From Blastocladiella emersonii ATCC 22665 (lineage: Eukaryota > Blastocladiomycota > Blastocladiomycetes > Blastocladiales > Blastocladiaceae), in the NCBI GenBank assembly GCA_025594325.1, contig JANHCV010000007.1, positions 248,001 through 312,000 of the forward strand: a DNA stretch of 64,000 nucleotides. The letters are read 5' to 3'. Position 1 is the stretch's first letter. Each line of letters starts with the position of its first letter. This document shows, piece by piece, positions 21,368 through 31,721 of this stretch. Position numbers and translations under genes: made by a program. Below the pieces are notes generated by a model. It was given only the letters and a program-made list of their open reading frames with translations. It did not search any database and was not told the origin of the DNA.

Positions 21368-24300
21368 ATGCCTCGTGGTGCTTCCAAAACTGTTGACGCG
21401 GGTCCGCCGAAGCGGAAGCGCGTGCCCAAGAACTCGTCGGTGCCAATTCCGCAGGCCGAGGACCCTTACGTTCCCCTCCCCATCGATGAGCCGGCACCCG
21501 ACCGCCCCGTGAGCGCGCCCCCGCTTACTGCCGACCACTTTGAGCGACTGCTTCGCGCCGAACGCGCCGCGTGTGGTTGGTGGCGCCCAGCCACCACGAA
21601 GTTTGGATTCAAAGTTCCGGACGACCCCAAGTGCTCGCTTGCCGCGGTTGACGTGGAGTCCATGGACGGTCACGTTTACCCGCTCGCTGACGAGGATGCG
21701 ATACTTGCGGCCGGGTTTCCCACGGACGGGGACTGGGGCGTGCTCAAGCGTATTCTCGGTAACCAGCCTGGTACGTCGTCGCTGAGTGTGCCAGATAGGT
21801 GGATCAACTTATCCTTCGCCTCTCAACTAGACTTGCTTCTCGGCTTGCATGTTGTGCCCATGTACACGCGGGTCCCGGTGCCGCGCTCTAGCCTCAACGA
21901 CGCCCAGCAGTGGGTAGGTGCAGAGCCGCCGATACTCACGTCACTCCGACTTGACCTCGAGCCCGTGCTGTGCTACGAGGACGATGGGAGCTACACCTAC
22001 TACCGCCAGTCTTGGTCTCGCAAAAATCCGTGGACTCTTCACGCCATTCAAGGCTTGAAGCAGTCCAGCTTCGACCACGAAATTGGCCTCGATCGTCGGT
22101 TCCTTAGGCGTCTGCGAACCGAAAAGTGGTCCTGCGCCAACCGCGCGACCCTGCGCCCGTTCTTGCTTCCGAGTCTTAGTGTGGAAGCTCGCTATACCGC
22201 CAAAGATCCAGAGCCTCGTGAGCTTGCCCGCCTCGCCGAGTGTAAGCTTCCTATCGGTTCGCCCGGCTGGCGTGCCCGTTGGGCGACAAACGCGTGGGAA
22301 TCGGTGATGCTTCCACTCCACAACCCGCCTTGCCCTCCTCTGCTTCGTCAAACCGACCGCGGTCTCGATCCATACGTCCGAATTGACCTTCATCCATGCC
22401 CCAGCGAGACCTACAACGCGGCGCCAGGACAGTCCGGCCAGACTTGGCGTTACGAGTGGCGCGTCTACTTGGAGACTGGCTATGTCAATCGGCACCTCCG
22501 TTACAACACGCCTGGCGCGAAAAGCGCAATCCACCGGCTTCTGCAGCTGTACCCGCCCACAGCCTTTTGTGCTCCGAGTCGCGCCCTTTCTTGCATCACC
22601 TCCACTAAATGGGTCTGGACTTGGGTTCACTCAGAGCCTTCGCATGGCCTTCATGAACCGCTCAACGAGACTCAACTTTGCACGCTCGAATGGCTTTACA
22701 CACGCGAAACGGACCCAGCCGCCCGCGGTTTTGTTAATCCTGACCTACGGCTCGCGCATCCGTACCTGCGCCTTGGCCCCGGTGGCGTGCTCTTCAACCA
22801 CGCTCTTGGCGAATGGGCCGAGCATGATATTTGGGACACGGATCGGGTTCCGCCGTCAGTTCTTGATACTCGCGATGCGGTCCTTGCGGCTTCGGATCCA
22901 ACTACACCGCTCGAGGTTGCTCTTGCATTGGTTGGCTCGACTTTGTCCGACGACCCGATCTCAGAGTTAAGTGAGGCTCGTTACCTTACGTCGCGCGCCA
23001 CGCTAGTTGCTTGTCGTGGTGTTGACCTCGAAGAAGCGGTGCGTATCGCCACCGCATCGCTTCCAGCTGGGGCTCGCATCGTTGTGCTCGGCGATTTCGA
23101 CGAATACGAGCGCACGTCATGGAACGACGTCCAATCGGCCGACTTGGTGATCCTGTCCAGCGCCCTCATGTCTTCGCGTCGATACCGTGCGCGCATTGCT
23201 GAACTCGTCGAGCTCTCAGAGTACCAGCGCCCTCGCACTCGCGCTGAGGTTGCGCTCTCGAGCAATGACCCGCAGCTCCTTCCGCTCCAGCAATTCTCCG
23301 CTCTTCTGGGCGATTTCGCCTCGGACATGCTTGTCAAGGCTCCTGATACCTACAGTGCGCGAGTGGTCGAGGTCATTTTTGAGCGAGTCTGGTTCCGCCG
23401 CGTTGTTCTTGTACACTTTGGCCAGTCGCCCGCCGGGTCTAGTTTGCCCGATCCGCGGGCAGTCGCGCCTTCGGATCCTGAGCAAGCCGATACCGCTTTG
23501 GCCGAGCACGCTCTCCAAGCTGAGAATATTCAGCGCACTGACGACTTTCTGTGCGGGCTTCGCGGATCATTTGCGATCCACTTGATCCAGTCGCCAAGTG
23601 GGAAGCCAGACTCGGAGGTTTTGCGTCCAGTCGAGCGCCTATTGTCTGCGAACGCGCCTTGCGACGGCGACGTGCGCGTGCACTACCTGCGTCACATCAC
23701 TCGATTACTTTCCCCGGCGCTGGTGACTTCGTCCCTCTTTGACTTCGAGGTCCAGTACATCCAGCCATCTTCCGTCGAGCTTGTGCTTGCGCACGCAGCG
23801 CTTATCGCTCACGCATATTCTATTACTCTACGTGCGTTTCTTGAAGGCTTCCAGCACCACCAGCTTTCGCATGCTTGGAGCTCAGCTGAGCGCGTTTTCA
23901 GTGCCGACATGGGTCCCTTGGCTCTTGCCCAGAAGATTGTTGCACACGGCCCCTTGCAACAGTCCACTGACGATTGCGTTGCAGCCCTCCGGGAAGCCCG
24001 TCGTGCCGTCGTCAACAAGGTTTCTTGGTGGCCCAATGGCCGCGCGTGGGTGCTGTCTCATGGCCTCGCCGCAGCTGATCTCGAGGAGCCTGCAACCAAT
24101 CTCGAATTATGGTGCTTTGATGAAGTCGGGAAGCACTGCGAGCACGACCTACGGCACTTGGTCCGATGCGTCCAGGTGGCGCAGCAGAAGCTCGACTTGG
24201 CCACAGTGCGGCTCGATCGGTTCCGCGACGCGCACGCGCTGCTTCGTGCCGTGTGCGAGAGAACGCCAGTCGCTTGCTCTCAGTGCGCGACTGCGGTTCA

Positions 24301-24931
24301 GTTGCATCGAGACTCTTTCGCGATTACGCAGTGTGCACATGTACTTTGCAGCGGGTGCAGCGGCGTGATTCCAAGCATTTGCTCGTTGTGCGGTTTGCTA
24401 CTAGATCCGGCCTTTGTTACTCGGTGTCCTGGTGGCATCGCTTCACTTGATGGGCCGAGCAGCTCCAAGCTCACTGCGATTGTGGAGCTCATCCAGTCAG
24501 CGATTTCCGAGGCCGGAACTGCTTGCGTCAAGGTCGTTGTGTGGACACAGTACGCAGGCCTTTCCCGCCTGCTCGCTGACCTGCTTCGCGCGGCTGACGT
24601 CGCGGTCATTGACGGCACGACGACCGCGTTTGGCACCGCCGTGGAGCAGTTCGAGGGCCACGTTGATGGCCCAGCTGTCGTTATCCTTGACGCCGAGACG
24701 GTTCGTTCCAACGCGTCGATCGGCTCCACAACGCACGTCATTTTCGCGCACCCAGTCATCGCCCCCACGGATTACGCGGCGCGCGAGCTCGAGATGCGCT
24801 TGCTTGGATGTACGTCGCAAGCGGCACCGCGCGAGCCTACCCGTAGGATCAAGGTAGTCCGTTTTGCGGCAGCGGGGACGGTCGAGGCTGAGCTCACGGG
24901 GCGCCGGATGCGGGCGCCATGGGAGCATTGA
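21368..24931 (+). CDS. Rad5/SHPRH-like SNF2 protein with RING finger and degenerate ATPase motifs
   Basis: A single 1187-residue frame starting MPRGASKTVDAGPPKRKRVP, a likely nuclear signal. It follows the order of Rad5/HLTF/SHPRH helicases: a Walker A position at about 520 (SDPTTPLEVALAL instead of DEMGLGKT), motif Ia (ATLVACRGVDL), ADLVILSSALMSSRRY, and a motif II position at about 676 (WFRRVVLVHFGQ instead of DEAH/DEGH). A C3HC4 RING at about 970-1010 (CSQC, QCAHVLCSGC, CSLC) comes next, then helicase C (SSKLTAIVELI, VKVVVWTQYAGLSRLLADLL, HVIFAHPVIAPTDYAAREL). Motif VI lacks its Arg-Gly-Gln. In the family these proteins are ATP-driven E3 ligases for PCNA or chromatin; here ATP hydrolysis is unlikely while the RING is intact. 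Inferred role: a scaffold or ligase pseudo-helicase. Confidence 0.75.
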   Translation: MPRGASKTVDAGPPKRKRVPKNSSVPIPQAEDPYVPLPIDEPAPDRPVSAPPLTADHFERLLRAERAACGWWRPATTKFGFKVPDDPKCSLAAVDVESMDGHVYPLADEDAILAAGFPTDGDWGVLKRILGNQPGTSSLSVPDRWINLSFASQLDLLLGLHVVPMYTRVPVPRSSLNDAQQWVGAEPPILTSLRLDLEPVLCYEDDGSYTYYRQSWSRKNPWTLHAIQGLKQSSFDHEIGLDRRFLRRLRTEKWSCANRATLRPFLLPSLSVEARYTAKDPEPRELARLAECKLPIGSPGWRARWATNAWESVMLPLHNPPCPPLLRQTDRGLDPYVRIDLHPCPSETYNAAPGQSGQTWRYEWRVYLETGYVNRHLRYNTPGAKSAIHRLLQLYPPTAFCAPSRALSCITSTKWVWTWVHSEPSHGLHEPLNETQLCTLEWLYTRETDPAARGFVNPDLRLAHPYLRLGPGGVLFNHALGEWAEHDIWDTDRVPPSVLDTRDAVLAASDPTTPLEVALALVGSTLSDDPISELSEARYLTSRATLVACRGVDLEEAVRIATASLPAGARIVVLGDFDEYERTSWNDVQSADLVILSSALMSSRRYRARIAELVELSEYQRPRTRAEVALSSNDPQLLPLQQFSALLGDFASDMLVKAPDTYSARVVEVIFERVWFRRVVLVHFGQSPAGSSLPDPRAVAPSDPEQADTALAEHALQAENIQRTDDFLCGLRGSFAIHLIQSPSGKPDSEVLRPVERLLSANAPCDGDVRVHYLRHITRLLSPALVTSSLFDFEVQYIQPSSVELVLAHAALIAHAYSITLRAFLEGFQHHQLSHAWSSAERVFSADMGPLALAQKIVAHGPLQQSTDDCVAALREARRAVVNKVSWWPNGRAWVLSHGLAAADLEEPATNLELWCFDEVGKHCEHDLRHLVRCVQVAQQKLDLATVRLDRFRDAHALLRAVCERTPVACSQCATAVQLHRDSFAITQCAHVLCSGCSGVIPSICSLCGLLLDPAFVTRCPGGIASLDGPSSSKLTAIVELIQSAISEAGTACVKVVVWTQYAGLSRLLADLLRAADVAVIDGTTTAFGTAVEQFEGHVDGPAVVILDAETVRSNASIGSTTHVIFAHPVIAPTDYAARELEMRLLGCTSQAAPREPTRRIKVVRFAAAGTVEAELTGRRMRAPWEH

Positions 24932-25158
24932 TTGCAAGGAGGTTTTCAAAAAGTATAGTATGAAATAAGCCAATTTTATTCACACAGTAGCATTCGAGCG
25001 TCGGGCAGCCGAGGAGCTCGGGTCGCGAGACGCGACGGTAAAACGTGACTGGTCAGCTGACGCTCCGCTCAGTGGCGCTGCCCTCTTCGCCGGCCAGTCG
25101 TCCGTCGTTCTATCGCTCCGCCAACCCTCTCGGGAGCATCCACCTTGCCCACGGAAAT

Positions 25159-27786
25159 ATGGAAACCAATGGATGGGACCCGTTGCAATACTCGGGGCTA
25201 GCGTGGGGGAGCGACTTTGCGCACCCCGCTTCGAGCCAGGCCCCGCTGGACTCGAACGTCGGCGCTGGCTCTTACGTAGCTGCCCCAGCTGACTACCGGC
25301 AAGCTAGTCGTGACGCATTCGGCCACCTTGTCCCTTCAACAACCCTTCAGCCGCCGACAGCCTTGCCGCCGCGCTCGCCACAAGCCCCTCCCGGATTTGC
25401 CGCCCCGCTGCCCCAGCAACAACTCGACTCTTTCGCTTCAGCTCCGGAATCTACGGCTTTGGCGTCGCCTCCGAGCTCTCGTGCCGACGACTTGGCGGCG
25501 CTACGTGAAGCCCGGAAGCTTGTACTCCCAACGCTCGACACTCCAAACCATGCCGTTGATCCAGAAACTTGGGCCCAGATCGCCGAGATCGACTTTGTTG
25601 CTCTCGGCCTTCCCCGGCGCATGTGGCACCTTGCTGCTCTCCATCACGTCGCGCCCGACCTTGCTCGCGACTTGCGCGTTCGAATTCATCAATTCGCTTC
25701 GGCCGCCGAGGATCTCTGGACTGACGGAGTCCGCCGCGCTATTGTGGAAACCACCCGTGATGCCATTTCGACGACCGCTTCTTCGATAGAACACGAGCTT
25801 GCAGCTTCGGTCACCAGCTCGTCTGAAGACTCTTCGAGCCTTAGAGATTGCGATTCCGAGCATCAACGCGAGCGCTACGACGGTGACACCTTGTCGCGAG
25901 TTTCTACCTCCTCGGCCTCCCCTGTCGCCGCTGCTACGACTTGCCCCGACGCGCTCGTGGACGATGATTCCGATGATTCTAGCGATGACCTTTACTTTGC
26001 TGCTTCCACTGACCTGTTGCCCGGCGCCGGGACCCAGCCCGACGCCGAGACCCAGCCCGACGCTGAGACCCAAGATTCCGATAGCGACGACCTGCGTGCT
26101 GAGACATCGGCCAACATCGACTCGGACCACAACGACCTTGACTCGACTGATAATGACTTTGACCCGCCGCTTTCCGACGAGATTGTGCGTGAACCCTACG
26201 CCTTTGCATTCGCCAACAGCTACAAATCCGACGACTTGCCTATTTCGGCTGGCATCCTTGTCGAGCCGCTTGATGCTGTCGCGGACGCCTCGCCCAAAGC
26301 GGAATCGTCAACTCATGCACTTGCCGAGCCCGACTTCATCTCCCTTGCGGAAGTTGACCAGGCCCCGTTTGTCCCATCTCTAGAAGATTTTCCGCCGCTT
26401 AGCCGCTCGTCTCCGGCACAACCAGCAGCAGACGCGCTTGAATCGACTCCGAACCTTGAGCTCGATGCATCCGAGTCATCAGACGGTGAACCCACCACCA
26501 AGGCTTTGACTCAGCTGGATCCGCTCACCGATTCAGCAAACTTGCCTTCGTCTCCTCAAGCTCCCGCTCCGCAGACCACTCCTTCTCCTGCCATTGCTTC
26601 GACGCAGGCCGACCGCCGCGGTGGGAATCGGGCATCTAATCGCCGGAAACCAACGGCAGCAAGAGTTCCAAGCCCCACGAGCACCTCCAAGCTTGCCGAT
26701 GCAGCGCCTGAACCTCAGATTCGCGTCCAACTCGTTGCCGAGAAATTCGTCGCCCTGGCTCACTCGGGAGTCGGTCTCTGTAATTTCAACGTGGAGCACC
26801 CTGGCCTGCTACACAGAGTTCCCCCGAGTGAAACGTGGGAAGCCTTTCTTAACCGCTTTGTTCGCGCTTCGCAAAAGCGCGATGCAGTGGAACTGATGAG
26901 TCCTTACATCGTCTTGGTGTTACCCTTCCGCGGAACCAAACCAGAGCTTGTCCGTGTCGCGCCGGAGCACCTTGTCGCTGACCCGGCAACCACGATCAAG
27001 CAGCTTTGGGAGCTTTGTCACGGCAAGGCCCGCGGCGGCCGGGGTGCTCCCGCCAACCTGTTCGAGTCCAAGCCCCTTTCCCTCTTTCTTGCGGACCGAC
27101 CAACGCACCTTGCCACCACGAAACTTCCTATGTCGCCCCCTGTCACAGCCGCCGCGCGACGTGAAGTTGGATCGCTGGTCACGTCGCGGCTGCTTCTCTT
27201 CATCAAAATCCACATTTCACCGATTGGATTGCATTACGCTCGTGCCGCTTGGGTCGACTATTCGGATACACCCGCGACGGCCCTTGCTGCTGCACTACGC
27301 AACAAGTGCGACCCGCTGTGCCCGTGCATCAAGCGCATCCTGCGCTGCCTCGTCGGCGTGTACGAGGAGAAGGGCGTGAGTCCGATGCGCAACCTCGACT
27401 CGACCAAGTCGTGGCGCAGTCTCGGCGTCAAGTGGGGCTCCATCATCGTGCTCGACTACAAACTGGTATTGCTATTGAGCCACGAGTACACCGAGCTGAC
27501 CCAGGAGCTCATCGCGTGCCCCGCCCATCAAGGCCAAAAGGTGGTTGAGGAGCTGGCCGCGATTGCGCAGTCCGCTCTTCCTGGCCAACCCGCGGTCGTG
27601 CAGCAGATGTTCTCGATCATGTCGCTAGCGAAGTGGACCGTGCTCACGCTGCTCCAGTACGTGCCGCCCTCCGCGGCGGACGTCTCCCAGGCGCCGTCCA
27701 GGGACGAGATGACGGCCAACTCGACGCACACCACGTTCCCGCAGTATCTGAGCGCGGTATCGACCCACCGCGCGATCACTCGCTAG
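25159..27786 (+). CDS. Large acidic protein of unknown function
   Basis: 875 residues from ATG 25159 (METNGWDPLQYSG). An in-frame ATG at 25045 would add 38 residues, but that stretch reads like a pyrimidine-rich leader. Residues 1-110 are Pro/Ala/Ser-rich. About 110-250 is helical (LARDLRVRIHQFASAAEDLW). About 250-520 is acidic and disordered with a TQPDAE repeat. From about 525 it is ordered: IRVQLVAEKFVALAHSGVG, ETWEAFLNRFVRAS, SPYIVLVLPFRGTKPELVRV, CDPLCPCIKRILRCLVGVYE, then a helical end. No family recognised. It is the plus-strand neighbour of the pseudo-SNF2 gene (227 bp gap), with similar codon use, and could be co-regulated with it. Confidence 0.7.
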   Translation: METNGWDPLQYSGLAWGSDFAHPASSQAPLDSNVGAGSYVAAPADYRQASRDAFGHLVPSTTLQPPTALPPRSPQAPPGFAAPLPQQQLDSFASAPESTALASPPSSRADDLAALREARKLVLPTLDTPNHAVDPETWAQIAEIDFVALGLPRRMWHLAALHHVAPDLARDLRVRIHQFASAAEDLWTDGVRRAIVETTRDAISTTASSIEHELAASVTSSSEDSSSLRDCDSEHQRERYDGDTLSRVSTSSASPVAAATTCPDALVDDDSDDSSDDLYFAASTDLLPGAGTQPDAETQPDAETQDSDSDDLRAETSANIDSDHNDLDSTDNDFDPPLSDEIVREPYAFAFANSYKSDDLPISAGILVEPLDAVADASPKAESSTHALAEPDFISLAEVDQAPFVPSLEDFPPLSRSSPAQPAADALESTPNLELDASESSDGEPTTKALTQLDPLTDSANLPSSPQAPAPQTTPSPAIASTQADRRGGNRASNRRKPTAARVPSPTSTSKLADAAPEPQIRVQLVAEKFVALAHSGVGLCNFNVEHPGLLHRVPPSETWEAFLNRFVRASQKRDAVELMSPYIVLVLPFRGTKPELVRVAPEHLVADPATTIKQLWELCHGKARGGRGAPANLFESKPLSLFLADRPTHLATTKLPMSPPVTAAARREVGSLVTSRLLLFIKIHISPIGLHYARAAWVDYSDTPATALAAALRNKCDPLCPCIKRILRCLVGVYEEKGVSPMRNLDSTKSWRSLGVKWGSIIVLDYKLVLLLSHEYTELTQELIACPAHQGQKVVEELAAIAQSALPGQPAVVQQMFSIMSLAKWTVLTLLQYVPPSAADVSQAPSRDEMTANSTHTTFPQYLSAVSTHRAITR
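26032..26067 (+). repeat. 18-bp coding tandem repeat (TQPDAE)
   Basis: Two consecutive 18-bp units differing at one base encode TQPDAE twice, followed by a truncated third (TQDSD), inside the acidic region of the gene at 25159. Confidence 0.7.
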
Positions 27787-27978
27787 CCGCGTGCGTCTCG
27801 CATTGCTTGGGTTAAATGAATTTTTGTTGGTTCTTGCGCGTCGCACTCCCTTGACCGTGCTGTCGAAGTACCTCTCCTGAAATCCCACGCGCTGTTTGCA
27901 ACCGAATACAGGGATATATAGTCTCAACAACACCACTTCCACCGTCGAAGCGACGCGCGCGCAACAGGTCCACTGCTG

Positions 27979-30900
27979 CTACTGAGTGCTGCGCACCGAC
28001 TCGGACCGGATCACAGCCGCGCGGGCGGGCGACTGACTCGCGCCCGACGCCTTGCTGTTCGTCGCGGCGGCGCCGCCGGACCCGCCCGCGTTCGCCTTGG
28101 AGGTCCGCGCGATGGTGATCGAGTCGCTCCAGCGCGAGGCCTCGTCGCCGGTGGCCGCCATGAACTCGAACGTCTTCTTGCCGAGGATGACGATGAACCG
28201 TGCGCCGCTGGGCCCGCCGCCGGACCCGGCGCTGGCCTTGCTGACGGTCGAGTCGGTCTGGGCGAGTTTCCCGTCGGTGCCGCGGAGCCCCGACTCGGTG
28301 ATCTGGTCGAGCGGGATGACCGTCGCGTGGGTGTCGGCCGAGTCGCCGCCCGTGTGCTGCAGGATCAGGATGCGCTGCGCGGGGAGAAGCAGCGCGCGCG
28401 CGGGCTTCCAGGGCGCGATCTGCAGGCGCAGGGCCGACGACCCAAAGCGGAAACTGAGCATGCCCTCGCGGCCGAACCCGAGCTCGCGCGCGTGGTTGAG
28501 GTCGTTCTTGCCGTGGCCGCCGCCCGCGTTGCCGTTGCCGCCCTCGTGCTGCGACGACATGAGCCCGACGGCGTTGGCCTGGTACGACGCGATGGCCGAG
28601 GACTCCTGGTTGTTGCCCTTGACGTTGGACGGGTTGCGGAACTCGTTCCACAGCTTGGGCGCGAAGTACGAGACGAGCAGCGTGGTGGTGGCGAGGAAGA
28701 TGCCGATGGACCGGATCGCGAACTGGATCGTCTGGCCGAGCACGTCCGCGTACGACATGGGGACCGCGATGGTGATAATGAGCGTGAGGTTGTAAATCGA
28801 AAACCCAATCGACTTGGACTCGGAGTAGCCCTGCCCCGCGGACCGCGTCTTGACGGCGACCCACAGCGCGGCGAGCAGCTGCAGCGAGTGGTAGAAGTAG
28901 AGGAGCCCGACCATGGCCGACTGGAACGTCGGGTCCTTGGACGAGCACGCCGTGTACCGCGACGAGGCCAGCTTGATGTCGGTGGGCAGCGGCGGGTCGA
29001 CGGCGCACCAGATGATGAGGAGCAGCGAGTCGACGGCGAGCAGGCCGCCGATCCACGTGAACAGCGTGCGGTTCGGCAGGTTGAGGCGCTTGGCGTACGG
29101 GTTGTTGAAGATCTTGTAAATGCGCAGGCCCTTGAGCGTGATGGCCGTGAGCGGGATCGAGAACCCGAAGCACAGCAGCCACGGCTGCAGGATGCACTGC
29201 GTGGACGACGGCACGTCGACGTACGTGAACACGGTCACGTACTCGATGGTCAGCCCGACGAGCACCAGGTACATGAACGCGGGCGCCGACTTGCGGATTG
29301 CGGGCCGGTTGCGCAGCGAGATGAGGTTGAGCGCGACGAGGCCGACGAGAGCGAGCCCGATGATCGAGAGCGCCATCATGGCGATGGCGACGCCGTCGCC
29401 CGCGCGCACGTTGGTCGGCGGGCCGAGGATGTCGATGCTGAGGACCGACGCGATGTTGCGGTTCATGGCGTCGAGCGCCTTGGCCTCGGGCGCGTTGCCG
29501 TTGAGCAGCGACATCCAATACGTGTAAATGGACATGGACACGTCCTGGTACCGCTGTCCCGACGCGCCGGCGGGGCGCGCGGCCACGGACATGCCGCCGA
29601 ACAGCTCGCAGTTGCCAATGGTCGCGCACACGTCCGGGTCGCGGTACAGCGACATGACCGTGGGCAGGATGCCGTGGGCGACGGTGCGGGCCTTCTGGAA
29701 CCGCGCCGACAGGAGGAACTCGAGCGCCTTGACGGCGGCGTCGGGGTTGGCCGAGAACTTGGACACGGCCCAGAGCCACCCGCCGAGCGTCGCGCCGGAC
29801 ATGCCGGGCTGCGCGCCGGGCAGCTGCGTCATGTTCCACGCCCACGACACGTTGGCGGCGCGCGTCTGGCCCGCGACGAACGGCCAGTTGCGCAGGAACA
29901 GCACGTTGCCTTGGAGCCACAGCTTGAGCGAGGTGGTCTCGTCGGCGCCGATCGACAGCGGGCCGACGATCCCGTTCTTGAGCCACCGGCGCCACCGCTG
30001 CGCGATCTTGAGCACCTTGTCGGCGACGACCGTGTTCCCGAAACTCGACAGCGTGCGGTTCGGCTCGAGGATCATGCCCGCGTCCTCGCTGCGCAGCCAC
30101 TCCATGACGTTGCACGTCAGGCCCTCGTACGGCTTGAGCTGCGAGATGTAGCCCATGAGGCCCGGGTTCACCTTTTGCTCCTGCGGCAGGATGTTGGTGA
30201 TCATGGCCTCCATCTCGGACCACTACGAATCGGGATCGCGCGGGGGGGGTGAGGGTTAGCTCGAGTCGGCGGGGGTGGCGGTGGCTCAGCAGCGGCGCGC
30301 GCCTGGATCTGACGTACCGTCTTCGGCGGCCCCGAGTACCCATACTTTGCAAGGAGATCGGCGCGATAGAACATGACTCCGAAGTCCGCCGCTTCGGGCA
30401 CAGCGAGCCTAGACGAGCGGGAACCGAGTGCCGGGTGTCAGATCGGTACTCCGACTCGCGCTCCCAACTCACGTACAGCTTGCCGAGCACGCGACCCGCC
30501 TCGACGATCTGCTGGTTGTGCTGGGCGAGGACCGAGGCCGAGACGCGGCCGTCGAGCTCGAGGAGGTGGTCGGCGAACTGGCCGGGCCAGACGACTACAA
30601 GCGGGGCCGCGGATGATCCGTGAGCTCGGGCGGCAAAACTCGTGCATGCGCGCGGGGCGCGCGGGGCGCCGCCCGCGGCCGATCGGAGTGCCGTACCGTC
30701 AACGAGGAAGATGTCGACGTAGGGCGACTTGGCGTCAAACAGGGCCTGGATAGTGCCGACGTTGTCTACACAGACGCGCGTGCGCGGGGTTAGATCCACG
30801 CGTACGCGACGAACCTCAAGCATGAGCGCGAAGCGTACCCGTCGACGACTGCGACGGCTGGAACTGGAAGTCGATGTTGATCCCGGACGTGCGCGACCAC

Positions 30901-31209
30901 TCCTGCGCGAGCGGCTCCATGACGACCGACTCGATGGTGGTGTTGGCGAAGACTACACGGACGAGCGGGCACCGAATCAGTTCTCGGAAGCTCGCTCGCT
31001 AGTCCCACGCGACGACGTACTCGGCGGCATCAGCACGCGGACCGTGGTCGCGGCCGCGATCCGGCCGACGAGGCATACGAGAAGCAGCGCGAGGGCTACA
31101 CACGCGAGATCGTCAGTGCCGAACAGAGACGCGTGAGAATCCGGGGGCGAGGCGTACCCGCGACGAGCGACGCGGGCCGCCACGGCGGCGACCTGGAGCG
31201 CTTGAGCAT
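27979..31209 (-). CDS. Class C GPCR with solute-binding ectodomain and PH-like tail
   Basis: Seven exons (920 residues): 31209-31158, 31095-31021, 30952-30839, 30765-30697, 30594-30477, 30408-30318, 30222-27979. All six introns (62-102 bp) start GTACG and end TAG, and every junction keeps frame. Residues 14-32 form a signal peptide (SLVAALALLLVCLVGRIAA). About 35-430 is an ABC-type sugar-binding-protein fold (IESVVMEPLAQEWSRTSGI, VDVVWPGQFADHLLEL, VPEAADFGVMFYRADLLAK, SGATLGGWLWAVS). About 450-690 holds seven membrane spans of GABA-B type (GVAIAMMALSIIG, LRIYKIFNNPYAKRL, VPMSYADVLGQTIQFAIRSI). About 750-890 is a PH-like domain (MLSFRFGSSALRLQI, KKTFEFMAATGDEASRWSDS). It probably senses a sugar or other small molecule at the plasma membrane. 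The neighbouring channel suggests a signalling cluster. Confidence 0.88.
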
Positions 31210-31721
31210 GGTGCTTAGCTTATCGGTGATACGCGAGGGATGCAAGATGCGATCGGGGAAAGTCGAGGGCGTTCCGTGCAGAAGAGGTGCGGATGCCTTG
31301 CTCGACTCGGGTGCCTGTACTGCCGGAAGAGAGAGAAAGTGCGGGCGGGAGGGGAGAGCGGGTCGAGGATCCAGCGCGCGGGACGGGGGTGTGGGTGCAC
31401 CGGGTTGGATGCTGAGGGGGGATGCGTCTCCGGGCCAAGCGGATCGGTGCGCGAATGGCGCGCGGCTGGGCGCCCGAGTAAATTTTGGACGGTTAGCCTG
31501 AGCTCGGGACAGGCTTCGCGAATGGGGCGGTGGGAGACGTGACACGCCGCGCGTCGACGCGTCTCGTTTCGGAAGTGCGGATCATGCACGCGTCTCCCGC
31601 CGCGACCCGCACGCCTGCGCCGGATATCGGGGAGACAAGGGCAAAATTATCCATCTCTGTTCCATCCAAAGGGACACACGGCGGCGCCACCCGTTCGCGG
31701 ACAAAGGCGCTGCGTGACATC
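31210..31721. other. Intergenic region
   Basis: 512 bp between the start of the GPCR gene and the stop of the RING gene, both minus strand. It should hold the GPCR promoter. GACGCGTCTCG at 31556 lies in it on the plus strand (minus reading: CGAGACGCGTC). No ORF with support. Confidence 0.4.

Noticed and set aside
25045-25158. N-terminal extension of the unknown gene at 25159
   Set aside because: The extra 38 residues come from a pyrimidine-rich leader just after promoter-like GACGCG; kept only as an alternative start.
28327-30252. 641-codon plus-strand ORF opposite the GPCR gene
   Set aside because: It is antisense to a well-supported 7TM gene; its Arg/Ala/Asp-rich composition is what GC-rich antisense frames give when stop codons are rare.
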